Source: CALNYZ01 sp942490945
GTDB lineage: Bacteria; Pseudomonadota; Gammaproteobacteria; UBA6429; Thiohalophilaceae
Direction of reading: 5' to 3'
Length of the DNA: 64,000 nucleotides
Assembly: GCA_942490945.1 (NCBI GenBank)
Contig: CALNYZ010000017.1
Span: 1-64,000 of the forward strand
The notes beneath the pieces are model-generated. The model was given only the letters and a program-made list of their open reading frames with translations. It was not told the DNA's origin and did no database searches. Both the position numbers and the translations under genes were made by a program. Of the stretch, positions 54,939 through 63,817 are shown piece by piece. Within the stretch, counting starts at the first letter, position 1. Every line of letters starts with the position of its first letter.

Positions 54939-55739
54939 ATGAGCGCCGTAATTGAAGACGTACAAAACAGTGTCGATACACGTCAAATACCCATCAACAA
55001 GGTCGGTATCAAGGATATACGTCATCCGGTGCGTGTCGCCGATCGTACTGAAGGTGAACAACACACGGTCGCCAGTTTCAATATGTACGTGAATCTGCCG
55101 CATAATTTTAAAGGCACACACATGTCACGCTTTGTGGAAATATTACATAACCACGAACGCGAAATCTCGGTCAAATCATTCAAGCATATGATGCGCGAAA
55201 TGGTCGACAAGCTCGAAGCAGAAGCCGGTCATATCGAAATGTCCTTCCCCTACTTCGTTAATAAAGCCGCGCCCATTTCTGGCGTACAAAGTTTAATGGA
55301 TTATGATGTCACGTTTATTGGCGACATTATGAAAGGCAAGCATGAAATGACAGTCAAGGTCGTCGTGCCCGTTACCAGCCTGTGCCCATGTTCAAAAAAG
55401 ATTTCTGATTATGGTGCACATAACCAGCGATCACATGTCACCATTACCGCCAAGCTGAGAGAATTCGTCTGGATAGAAGAACTTATCGACCTGGTAGAAA
55501 AGGAAGCCTCGTGCGAGCTCTATGGTCTGCTTAAGCGACCGGACGAAAAAAATGTCACCGAGCGCGCTTATGACAATCCCAAGTTTGTTGAAGACATGGT
55601 ACGCGATGTGGCCGCACGCCTTAACAAGCATGAACGGATCGCTGCCTACACCGTTGAGTCCGAGAACTTTGAATCCATTCATAACCACTCAGCATATGCA
55701 TTGATTGAAAAAGTAAAAGAACAGGTTATTAGCAAATGA
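54939..55739 (+). CDS. folE2: GTP cyclohydrolase IB (FolE2)
   Basis: FolE2 performs the first step of folate and queuosine synthesis and, unlike FolE, does not need zinc. The active Cys is C149 or its neighbour in LCPCSKKIS (149-151), followed by GAHNQRSHVTI. The start at 54939 with TGAGGA upstream gives 266 residues, the family size. It lies 57 bases after queD, whose substrate it makes, so the two probably form one pathway unit. Confidence 0.95.
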   Translation: MSAVIEDVQNSVDTRQIPINKVGIKDIRHPVRVADRTEGEQHTVASFNMYVNLPHNFKGTHMSRFVEILHNHEREISVKSFKHMMREMVDKLEAEAGHIEMSFPYFVNKAAPISGVQSLMDYDVTFIGDIMKGKHEMTVKVVVPVTSLCPCSKKISDYGAHNQRSHVTITAKLREFVWIEELIDLVEKEASCELYGLLKRPDEKNVTERAYDNPKFVEDMVRDVAARLNKHERIAAYTVESENFESIHNHSAYALIEKVKEQVISK

Positions 55740-55813
55740 CATACGAGGTAATACTTGCTTCGTATATCGATAAGTAATAGACACACAAAAACTAATCTTT
55801 TATTATCAGCCAC

Positions 55814-56449
55814 ATGCCCAGCTCATATAATATTAATGGTAAAAAAGTAAATGTGTGGCCTGATAAAATTGATGTGGAACAAATTAATGATTTTCCACCG
55901 ATGTTTTACACGCATTTTCAAGACTATGAACAGTATCACCCACGCCTGATCGAACGCTTACTTGAACTGGAAAAGGACGATAACTTTACCCACCGTTTTA
56001 AAATGGGTATTGGTGGCAGTAAAGTCCGGGACGTACATCGTTGGGGTATTCCAGAAGCAGATTTGCTACATGCACGGGCACTGGAATATTTCGCCAGGGC
56101 GGTAAATAAAAAAGTTTCTGAGGTGAAAGTCGATGTATGCTGGGCCAGTATTACACGCAAATATGAATATCTGACAATTCACGGCCATTATAATTGTCTC
56201 GGCGCGGTCGTCTATATGCTGACTCCCGGTGATGATGATGCGACTAATCCAAACAGTGGTCGTTTTGCGATAGTTGATCCCCGTGTGCCAGCCTGCTGTC
56301 CTGTGCAGGATCAGTGTGCAACACATGAGATTGCACCAAACATGGTTCCCGGTTCAATGCTGCAGTTTCCCGCAGATATAGGCCATTTTGTACACCCGTA
56401 TACAGGTGATGCACCACGAATTACGGTTGCATGGAATTTATATTTCTAA
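55814..56449 (+). CDS. Putative 2-oxoglutarate/Fe(II) oxygenase-like protein
   Basis: A 211-residue soluble protein. The second half has the look of a double-stranded beta-helix oxygenase: ASITRKYEYLTIHGHYN, a strand ending SGRFAIVDPR, then SMLQFPADIGHFVHPY and RITVAWNLYF. The candidate iron ligands are His in HGHYN and in GHFVH; the expected acidic ligand is not evident. The resemblance is to the small TIGR02466-type group. Activity and substrate are unknown. It follows folE2 but with a 74-base gap, so co-transcription is uncertain. Confidence 0.6.
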   Translation: MPSSYNINGKKVNVWPDKIDVEQINDFPPMFYTHFQDYEQYHPRLIERLLELEKDDNFTHRFKMGIGGSKVRDVHRWGIPEADLLHARALEYFARAVNKKVSEVKVDVCWASITRKYEYLTIHGHYNCLGAVVYMLTPGDDDATNPNSGRFAIVDPRVPACCPVQDQCATHEIAPNMVPGSMLQFPADIGHFVHPYTGDAPRITVAWNLYF

Positions 56450-56495
56450 TTTCCCTTATCGACTTATTAAATCAAAGTAGCCGACTGATTACCAG

Positions 56496-56870
56496 CTAGG
56501 AAGTTTGCCTGGCTTCTTCTTCCTCTATCTGTTTTCTAACATCATCCATATCCAGTTCACTGGCCTTCTGGATGATATCTTCGAGAGCCGCTTTGGGTAA
56601 CGCACCGGCTTCGTTAAATAACATCACCTGGTCACGAAACATCATTAATGTGGGGATAGAACGTATTTGCATTTGTCCTGCGATTTCCTGCTCTACTTCG
56701 GTATTGACCTTGGCAAACAAGATATCGGGATATTTTTCAGAAATTTCCTCGTAGACCGGACCGAAATTTTTACAAGGTCCACACCACGGCGCCCAGAAAT
56801 CAATTATCACGAAGGGATTATTATTCACGCTATCAATAAAATTTTCTTTGGTCAGTTCAATGGTTGCCAT
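56496..56870 (-). CDS. Thioredoxin
   Basis: A single thioredoxin fold with the active site WCGPC at residues 29-33 (FWAPWCGPC) and the cis-Pro in IRSIPTLMMF. At 124 residues it is slightly longer than TrxA because of an acidic C-terminal tail. Cytoplasmic; no signal peptide. It may be a TrxA paralogue; the C-terminal extension (ELDMDDVRKQIEEEE) is not usual in TrxA. Confidence 0.9.
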   Translation of the reverse strand: MATIELTKENFIDSVNNNPFVIIDFWAPWCGPCKNFGPVYEEISEKYPDILFAKVNTEVEQEIAGQMQIRSIPTLMMFRDQVMLFNEAGALPKAALEDIIQKASELDMDDVRKQIEEEEARQTS

Positions 56871-56972
56871 GATTGCTCCGAAAATAAGTCAAATATTGTA
56901 TGAAAAAACTATGTATGGATAAAAATCGGGATTTCAAGGATGAATTATCAACATTAATAATTCATCAACGGT

Positions 56973-57416
56973 TTAATTGTCCTGATGAAGTGCAGCAACA
57001 GCCCCTGTTTTACGATATCGAACATAATCTTGCAGGATCTTGTCATGATCAAATGCCAGCTTCGCAGGTAAGACATCCGGCAAAAACACACCAATATTCG
57101 CCGCATCATCCGCTGCAACCGGCTGACCACTGGCCTGGCCGATATATACCGCTGTAACCGTATGTCCACGTGCATCACGCGCGGGATCTGAATACAAACC
57201 CAGTAGCGTTAGCAGTTTTACGTCCAGACAGGTTTCTTCCTTCATTTCACGGATAGCGGCCTGTTCCAGACGTTCACCCACGTCAACAAAACCACCTGGA
57301 ATCGCCCAGCCAAAAGGCACGTATTTACGTTCGATTAATACAATCGGGCTGCCAGGTTGTTCGGTCATTTCAATAATAACATCGACTGTAATGGCGGGAG
57401 TGACTGGACGAGACAT
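56973..57416 (-). CDS. Nudix hydrolase
   Basis: The Nudix box is complete: G-x5-E-x7-REUxEE in GGFVDVGERLEQAAIREMKEETCLD, centred near residue 55. Length 147 residues. The enzyme should hydrolyse a nucleoside diphosphate linked to another group; the substrate cannot be told. It follows the S4 protein gene by 27 bases. Confidence 0.9.
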   Translation of the reverse strand: MSRPVTPAITVDVIIEMTEQPGSPIVLIERKYVPFGWAIPGGFVDVGERLEQAAIREMKEETCLDVKLLTLLGLYSDPARDARGHTVTAVYIGQASGQPVAADDAANIGVFLPDVLPAKLAFDHDKILQDYVRYRKTGAVAALHQDN

Positions 57417-57443
57417 TTGATTTTTTTGCTTGTTTTAATTAAA

Positions 57444-57821
57444 TCAGGTTTGGCGTTGAAAGCGGATAATCTTGCCACGGGCACGTTTATCGGGACGTTT
57501 GTCCGGTGCGGGAACAGTAATATTAAGTTTACGTTCAGCCAGTATCACTTCTCTTCGCTGCATACTTTCTGCTGTTTCGGTATAGAGTGTACGCGCCACA
57601 CTTGCCGGACCGCGTTTGTCGGTTAATTCGTTAATGATAATGTCGAATTCATAAATATCTTTCTTGATACGGACAGTACTCCCCTTGCTAATCAGAAAAG
57701 CAGGCTTGACGCGTTGACCTGCCACCTGCACATGCCCGGCACTGACTGCCACACTGGATAACTTGCGAGTTTTGTAGAATCGCGCAGCCCAAAGCCATTT
57801 ATCAATTCGAACCTTGTCCAC
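57444..57821 (-). CDS. hslR: S4-domain RNA-binding protein, Hsp15 (HslR) family
   Basis: The N-terminal S4 domain (RIDKWLWAARFYKTRKLSSVAVSAGHVQVAGQRVKP) is followed by a basic tail rich in Arg and Lys. Hsp15 binds stalled 50S subunits carrying peptidyl-tRNA and recycles them after heat shock. Length 125 residues, near the family size. GTG start. A minus-strand neighbour of the Nudix gene. Confidence 0.9.
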   Translation of the reverse strand: MDKVRIDKWLWAARFYKTRKLSSVAVSAGHVQVAGQRVKPAFLISKGSTVRIKKDIYEFDIIINELTDKRGPASVARTLYTETAESMQRREVILAERKLNITVPAPDKRPDKRARGKIIRFQRQT

Positions 57822-57964
57822 AAAATAATTTTTCTCAATTTAACCTTTCAAACATTACGGGTACGCGCTTCATGTATACTTACTGGATTATACAGACACT
57901 ATAGAATTCAATTTGCTTCAGGTATGATTATGCCACAAATTTATCCGGAATTAGTTGTGAAACC

Positions 57965-59422
57965 ATGGTAACAAAAGCGCATTTTATCAATCAGCTGGAA
58001 TCAATCTTACCGGAAAATGCGATTTTGTCAGACATCGAAGATACACGCCCCTATGAATGCGATGGTTTATCTGCTTACCGTTCCGTACCCTGGATAGTTG
58101 TACTACCGGATACTGTTGAACAGGTGCACGCACTGGTCAATGTATGTCGGGTAAATAAAATACCGGTCATATGCCGTGGCGCCGGTACCGGATTATCTGG
58201 TGGTGCATTACCTTCAGACAAAGCGGTTGTGTTGTCGCTTGCCAAATTCAATCGCATTAAAAACATCGACCCACTTGCACGAATTGCCGTTGTTGAGCCT
58301 GGTGTACGCAATCTGGCTATCTCGGAAGCGGCACAACCACACGGTTTATATTATGCACCCGATCCGTCATCACAAATTGCCTGCACAATTGGCGGCAATG
58401 TGGCAGAAAATTCCGGTGGTGTACATTGTTTGAAGTACGGTTTAACTGTGCACAATATTCAACAATTAAAAGTTATCACCATTGATGGTGAATTGATCAC
58501 ACTTGGTTCATCTGCATACGACAGTGCGGGATATGATTTGCTTGCATTAATGACAGGTTCGGAAGGTTTACTGGGTATTATTGTTGAAATTACCGTTAAA
58601 TTACTGCCGATACCTGAATCTGCGCGTGTACTACTTGCCGCATTTGACAATATTGAACACGCGGCAAATGCAGTTGCAGAAATCATTGCTGCAGGCATCA
58701 TCCCCGCCGGTCTGGAGATGATGGACAATCTTGCGATCAACGCTGCGGAAGATTTTGTTCATGCCAACTATCCGGTTGACGCAGCAGCTATCCTGTTATG
58801 CGAGCTGGATGGCCTGGAACATGAAGTCGATGATCAAATCAGCAAGACTGAAACTTTATTACATAACAATCACGCAACATTGATAAAGATTGCAAAAGAT
58901 GAAACCGAACGACAGCTTTTCTGGAAAGGACGCAAGGCTGCCTTTCCTGCGGTTGGACGACTCTCGCCAGATTATTATTGTATGGACGGGACAATCCCAA
59001 AACATCAGTTATCGATGGTGCTAACACGCATTGCTGAACTATCCAGTGAATACAAATTACCTGTTGCAAACGTATTTCATGCCGGAGATGGAAATTTGCA
59101 TCCTCTCATTCTTTACGATGCAAACAAGCCCGGTGAACTCGAACGGACAGAAGAATTTGGCGGAAAAATTCTTGAACTCTGCATTGAGGTTGGCGGCACG
59201 ATCACGGGTGAACATGGTGTCGGCGTCGAAAAACTCAATCAAATGTGTGTGCAATTCAATTCACTGGAGTTAACACAATTCCATGCGATTAAAACCGCGT
59301 TTGATGCAAACAGCCTGCTAAATCCAGGCAAGGCCGTTCCGACATTACATCGCTGTGCCGAACTCGGCCATATGCATGTTCACAACGGCCAATTACCGCA
59401 TCCGGAACTGGAACGCTTTTAA
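57965..59422 (+). CDS. glcD: Glycolate oxidase subunit GlcD (FAD-linked)
   Basis: GlcD carries the FAD that oxidises glycolate to glyoxylate. FAD_binding_4 signatures: VICRGAGTGLSGGALP and CTIGGNVAENSGGVHCLKYG; the C-terminal FAD-oxidase domain has NVFHAGDGNLHP and GGTITGEHGVGVEK. Length 485 residues. The stop overlaps the glcE start (TAATG). With glcE and glcF this is a complete membrane-linked glycolate oxidase. Confidence 0.95.
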   Translation: MVTKAHFINQLESILPENAILSDIEDTRPYECDGLSAYRSVPWIVVLPDTVEQVHALVNVCRVNKIPVICRGAGTGLSGGALPSDKAVVLSLAKFNRIKNIDPLARIAVVEPGVRNLAISEAAQPHGLYYAPDPSSQIACTIGGNVAENSGGVHCLKYGLTVHNIQQLKVITIDGELITLGSSAYDSAGYDLLALMTGSEGLLGIIVEITVKLLPIPESARVLLAAFDNIEHAANAVAEIIAAGIIPAGLEMMDNLAINAAEDFVHANYPVDAAAILLCELDGLEHEVDDQISKTETLLHNNHATLIKIAKDETERQLFWKGRKAAFPAVGRLSPDYYCMDGTIPKHQLSMVLTRIAELSSEYKLPVANVFHAGDGNLHPLILYDANKPGELERTEEFGGKILELCIEVGGTITGEHGVGVEKLNQMCVQFNSLELTQFHAIKTAFDANSLLNPGKAVPTLHRCAELGHMHVHNGQLPHPELERF

Positions 59423-60498
59423 TGACCGACTCACATATCGAAAACAAAATTCAGCAGCTGTCTGAAAAAATAAGACTGGCACATAAGAATCATCAGGCCC
59501 TGGCAATTAGTGGCAATGGCAGTAAATATTTTTATGGCCATCAAGTACAGGGGGAAGATATTTTCTCGACAGAACTGAGCGGTATAATCAATTATCATCC
59601 CAGTGAACTGGTCATTACTGCCTATGCCGGTACACCATTGCACGAAATTAATGCCGCGCTTAATGCTAACAACCAGATGCTTGCGTTTGAACCACCAACA
59701 TGCCGAGGCAAGGCGACTCTGGGTGGTGCAGTTGCCAGTGGTTTTTCCGGACCGCGACGTGCGTTTGCAGGCGCTGCGCGGGATTATATGCTTGGTTGCC
59801 GAATAATAAATGGCAAGGGCGAAGTATTACGCTTTGGCGGTGAAGTTATTAAAAATGTCGCCGGTTATGATGTTTCGCGCCTGATGTGTGGAGCCTTTGG
59901 TACGCTGGGACTGCTGATTGAAGTATCTCTTAAAGTCGTGCCTGTTGCAGAATGTGAAGTGACAACATCATTTGAACTCGACAAACATAAATCCATAGAA
60001 TTTGTAAACCACCTCGCAACACAAGGTGCACCGTTATCTGCCAGTTGTATTTATGATGGTGTTCTTTCTATTCGATTTTCCGGTTCCAGGATTGCCGTTG
60101 ACAAGACAGTACAAAGCCTCGGCGGTGACGTAATAGAAAACGCTGATGACTTTTGGCTTGGCATTCAGGAACAAGGTCATGATTTTTTTAATCACAGTGA
60201 AGACTTGTGGCGAATTTCGGTACCGCCAACCACTTCCAGCATAGATCTTGAAGGAGATGAACTCATTGAGTGGTACGGAGGATTACGCTGGTTGCGTACC
60301 AATGCCGAGTCCAATGAGATTCATAGGATTACTAATGCTTTGGGTGGCCATGCAACATTATACAAAACCGCTAACGAATCGGCAGATTTTCGTTTCAGCC
60401 CACTTTCAAAACCGGTGTTGCGTTTGCATAAGAATCTGAAACATGCATTTGATCCACGTAAAATATTAAACCCGAAAAAACTCTATCCCGAAATCTGA
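59422..60498 (+). CDS. glcE: Glycolate oxidase subunit GlcE
   Basis: GlcE is a second FAD-binding-type subunit, needed for activity but lacking the long C-terminal domain of GlcD. Motifs: TAYAGTPLHEINAAL, ATLGGAVASGFSGPRRAFAGAARDYMLG and VIKNVAGYDVSRLMCGAFGTLG. Length 358 residues. Translation is coupled with glcD through the overlapping start; glcF follows by 4 bases. Confidence 0.95.
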   Translation: MTDSHIENKIQQLSEKIRLAHKNHQALAISGNGSKYFYGHQVQGEDIFSTELSGIINYHPSELVITAYAGTPLHEINAALNANNQMLAFEPPTCRGKATLGGAVASGFSGPRRAFAGAARDYMLGCRIINGKGEVLRFGGEVIKNVAGYDVSRLMCGAFGTLGLLIEVSLKVVPVAECEVTTSFELDKHKSIEFVNHLATQGAPLSASCIYDGVLSIRFSGSRIAVDKTVQSLGGDVIENADDFWLGIQEQGHDFFNHSEDLWRISVPPTTSSIDLEGDELIEWYGGLRWLRTNAESNEIHRITNALGGHATLYKTANESADFRFSPLSKPVLRLHKNLKHAFDPRKILNPKKLYPEI

Positions 60499-60502
60499 CC
60501 GC

Positions 60503-61714
60503 ATGCAAACAAACATCATCGAATCTTTACTTAACACACATGAAGGCAAGCAAGCCGAAGCTATCCTGCGTAAATGTGTGCACTGCGGGTTTTGCACGGC
60601 AACCTGCCCTACTTATCAGACACTGGGCGATGAACTGGATAGTCCTCGTGGTCGAATATACCTGATTAAAGAAATGCTTGAAGGGTCGGCTGTCACAGGA
60701 AAAACCTTGTCGCATCTGGACAAGTGTTTAACGTGCAGAAACTGTGAAACAACCTGCCCATCCGGTGTTGAATACGGGCGTCTGATCGATATTGGCCGCC
60801 ATATAGCAGAGCAAAAAATCAGACGCGGGTTATTCAGTCGAATAACCAATAAATGCCTGAATTTCTTTTTTTCAAAACCGGAGTTGTTTGCGATTCTATT
60901 TGGCCTGGGAAAAGCCGTGCGTGTTTTTCTGCCATACAACTTCAGGAAAAAATTGCACGTCGCCAAAGATTCATCGCATTGGTCCAGCCATCGTTCCAAA
61001 AGAAAAATAATTTTATTAACCGGATGTGTCCAACCCTCACTGGGTCCCGAGATAGACAGGCACTTTTCACATTTACTTGCCCACTGTGATATTGAAACCT
61101 ATCCAATTGCGGGATGTTGTGGCAGCGTCACGCATCACCTGAACCAACATGATGCGGCAGTTAAAACAATCAGCGCCAATGTTAATAAATGGTATGACAT
61201 GTTACAAACAGATTACGAAGCGATCTGCATGACCGCATCGGGTTGTGGTCTCGCCATCAGGGAATATCCAAATTTATTTGAACCTGGAACCGGGATGTAT
61301 GAAAAAGCCAGATATGTCGCGGATAACTTCAGGGATCCGGTTGAATTGCTCAATGCTGCAGAAGTTGTTAAACACTGTGGCGACCCGAAATTAAAATATG
61401 CATTTCATCCACCTTGCACACTTCAACATGGATTAAAGCTTGAAGAAAAAGTCACAAGCATGCTTAACCAGTTTGGAATATCACTAGAACCGTTTGCAGA
61501 AAAGCACCTGTGTTGTGGCTCTGCTGGTACATATTCGATAACACAACCTGAATTGTCCAATAAAATCCTGCATCGAAAACTTAGCAATATTGAGTCCACC
61601 AATGCTGATGTTATTCTTACTGCCAATATTGGTTGCATGAACCATTTGCAAGGCAAATCCAGCCTGCCTGTCAAACACTGGATCAGTGAAGTTTATTCAT
61701 TATTGAAGCTGTAA
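60503..61714 (+). CDS. glcF: Glycolate oxidase iron-sulfur subunit GlcF
   Basis: GlcF passes electrons from GlcDE to the quinone pool. It has two [4Fe-4S] ferredoxin motifs (CVHCGFCTATCPTYQ and CLTCRNCETTCPSGVEY) and two CCG-type domains (AGCCGSVTHHLN and HLCCGSAGTYSITQPELS). Length 403 residues. It is the third gene of a compact glcDEF unit and converges on the zinc-ribbon gene with 6 bases between them. Confidence 0.95.
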   Translation: MQTNIIESLLNTHEGKQAEAILRKCVHCGFCTATCPTYQTLGDELDSPRGRIYLIKEMLEGSAVTGKTLSHLDKCLTCRNCETTCPSGVEYGRLIDIGRHIAEQKIRRGLFSRITNKCLNFFFSKPELFAILFGLGKAVRVFLPYNFRKKLHVAKDSSHWSSHRSKRKIILLTGCVQPSLGPEIDRHFSHLLAHCDIETYPIAGCCGSVTHHLNQHDAAVKTISANVNKWYDMLQTDYEAICMTASGCGLAIREYPNLFEPGTGMYEKARYVADNFRDPVELLNAAEVVKHCGDPKLKYAFHPPCTLQHGLKLEEKVTSMLNQFGISLEPFAEKHLCCGSAGTYSITQPELSNKILHRKLSNIESTNADVILTANIGCMNHLQGKSSLPVKHWISEVYSLLKL

Positions 61715-61720
61715 ATAAAT

Positions 61721-62656
61721 TCAGTCAAGCCGATGAGCTGCGGGTAAATAGTAATACGAAATGATTTTCATCAATATGGTAATAAACAGCAGCCATTTAC
61801 TTAATGTCAACAGGCTATACCAGCTTGAATTTGTCGATTTGAGAATTGAAAAATCTTTCACGAAAATTACTTCGCACGCACCATTCCCTGTGTCACCCCG
61901 AGTTGTACTGCTGTTTCGCCACCATCCTGGCTGACTGGTTCTGGAATAATTAACAAGATAACCTTTTAAATGGATCTGGTCTCCAATCCGCGCTTTCCTG
62001 ATTGCCGTACGAACAAACGGGTCATCAGACAGAAGGTGGTTATTCGATAATTTGTCGTGTGCGAAAGCCACGCCGTATGGATACTGAAAATAACATACAA
62101 AGTCGCCACTACTGAAACTAACCTTTTTATAATCATCATTTGCTGTGTTAGTGCCCCATATCACACAGATATCCTTGATATCAACAGAATTTTCATCGTG
62201 CATAATATCCGTCCAGCCGGTAATATCATTATGCGTCACTACCAGACCCCATAATTCATATTCCGCAACCGGTACGACATTGTATTTTTCACCACGATAT
62301 GCAAAAACAAAATTTTCCTGTCGAGATTTTTTTTGAACAGGCTCATTTAACATCGCTGGTAATATTTCTGCTGCATCTGGCAGTTCACTTTTCTGCCACC
62401 ATGCAATCAGCAATATAATCAAACTGAATATAACTAGTGAAGTGAAAATTCGGTGGTAAACCCTACTTCCTCCGTATTGATTTATCACTTTTGTCTTTTT
62501 TGTTACCACATCCATGGTTTCACTATTCTTCGAACCTTGTGCTTTCATATAAGCGACGCCACATTTCGGGCACTGCCATTGTGGCGCGACATCAGAGTCC
62601 TGCCGTTTATATTGGCACTTCGGGCATACTTGGGTGTGAATTTGTTGTAGCTTCAT
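61721..62656 (-). CDS. Unnamed zinc-ribbon and two-span membrane protein
   Basis: Residues 11-32 form a CxxC-x14-CxxC zinc ribbon (C11, C14, C29, C32). A membrane helix (about 67-87) leads to a periplasmic domain of about 180 residues with conserved-looking motifs (YELWGLVVTHNDITGW, DICVIWGTNTA, SNNHLLSDDPFVRTAI, TTRGDTGNGACEVIFV), and a second helix lies near the C-terminus. It resembles an uncharacterised gammaproteobacterial family; the function is not known to me. The motif-rich periplasmic part suggests a real enzymatic or binding role. Confidence 0.75.
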   Translation of the reverse strand: MKLQQIHTQVCPKCQYKRQDSDVAPQWQCPKCGVAYMKAQGSKNSETMDVVTKKTKVINQYGGSRVYHRIFTSLVIFSLIILLIAWWQKSELPDAAEILPAMLNEPVQKKSRQENFVFAYRGEKYNVVPVAEYELWGLVVTHNDITGWTDIMHDENSVDIKDICVIWGTNTANDDYKKVSFSSGDFVCYFQYPYGVAFAHDKLSNNHLLSDDPFVRTAIRKARIGDQIHLKGYLVNYSRTSQPGWWRNSSTTRGDTGNGACEVIFVKDFSILKSTNSSWYSLLTLSKWLLFITILMKIISYYYLPAAHRLD

Positions 62657-62744
62657 CGCTTATTAAAATGATAGTAAATAATTTATATATACTCTAAATA
62701 TACGATAAACTATAGCAAAAGAAACTACAAACCGGATATAAAAT

Positions 62745-63416
62745 ATGAGTCTTGAATATAGTAAATTGCCTGGTATGTACGAAAGAATGTTGCAACGCAG
62801 GATTAATAACCCTTTATTTAAATCACCAGGAATTACACATTCGGATCTGGTCGCCGCTCAAATACTTGACAGCAAAAACCTGCAGGATTTTATGCCTGAA
62901 TTTAACAGTCTTGTACAGCAAATCGCGCTACTGTCAGGACAAATAGAAAATGAAAAACTGGACGATTTCAAAGTGTCCCTCGACAAACTTTATACCCAGT
63001 GTGGTTGTCTTCCTGGCGACGTGCAAACTTTCAAACAGGCGATTCGGAAATTGATTGCTGTTATCACCTCTGTCGTTATGTCAAACAGCCAGGATGATCC
63101 GATGGCGCTGCAAAAACTTGAAGATGAAAATGCTACGCGACTTATTCATTATGATTTGCAAGATATAACAGTTGTCGCCGACATAACACACCCGGACTCA
63201 CCTGTTACCGAAGATGACCTTGTTGCGATTCTGTTAAGTGAAACTTTAACGGATTTGGAAAAGGTGTTGCCTGTTTTTTCTGCCGAGCAACTGGTTTTTA
63301 TGCATAAGGATGCAGAACAACGGCTTATCGAGTTACAAAGTCAGGGCTATGACTTGCCGCAGGCATGGCAAAATCTTGATTATATTAAAACCGCCATGTT
63401 AAATACTGATGAATAA
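62745..63416 (+). CDS. Unknown soluble protein of 223 residues
   Basis: Starts MSLEYSKLPGMYERMLQRRI, mostly helical, with a short Cys pair in TQCGCLPGD near residue 90. No signal, membrane segment or recognised domain. The gene lies between the divergent zinc-ribbon gene and convergent bolA, so its transcription is probably independent. The long open frame and normal codon use support a real gene. Confidence 0.75.
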   Translation: MSLEYSKLPGMYERMLQRRINNPLFKSPGITHSDLVAAQILDSKNLQDFMPEFNSLVQQIALLSGQIENEKLDDFKVSLDKLYTQCGCLPGDVQTFKQAIRKLIAVITSVVMSNSQDDPMALQKLEDENATRLIHYDLQDITVVADITHPDSPVTEDDLVAILLSETLTDLEKVLPVFSAEQLVFMHKDAEQRLIELQSQGYDLPQAWQNLDYIKTAMLNTDE

Positions 63417-63444
63417 TAATGTTGTGGCAATAACTATGTAATTT

Positions 63445-63762
63445 TTAGCTTGATTTCCCACCACCAAGACATGGTGGTGACATCGGCGCATTACCATGAT
63501 TACTTTGCCACTCTGACTCCGTATAGGTATGTAGTGCTAATGCATGTATCACGCCGTCAAGCTCGTCTGCCAGAATTTTGTTTATTATACGATGCCGTTG
63601 AATCAGGGACTTGTCATTAAATTCTTCCGAGACCAATACGACTTTAAAATGTGACTCAGAACCGGGGGGCACATTATGGTTGCTACTTTCATTGATGACC
63701 TGCAAATGTGCAGGCTTGAGATTATTCGCTAATTTGGCTTCGATCTGTTGTTGTACTTGCAT
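63445..63762 (-). CDS. bolA: BolA family protein
   Basis: BolA proteins bind monothiol glutaredoxins with [2Fe-2S] clusters and affect stress morphology. The BolA core is seen: QQIEAKLANNLKPAHLQVINES, then SESHFKVVLVSEEFNDKSLIQRHRIINKIL and the His-containing HALALHTYTE. Length 105 residues. The final codons encode a 3' tail rich in Gly and Pro (MSPPCLGGGK) whose DNA forms an 8-base inverted repeat, CACCACCA / TGGTGGTG. Confidence 0.92.
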   Translation of the reverse strand: MQVQQQIEAKLANNLKPAHLQVINESSNHNVPPGSESHFKVVLVSEEFNDKSLIQRHRIINKILADELDGVIHALALHTYTESEWQSNHGNAPMSPPCLGGGKSS

Positions 63763-63817
63763 GGTGTTCCCCGAAAGTGTTCCGATAATAAGCTAGAGTT
63801 ACCTGATATATAGGGAT

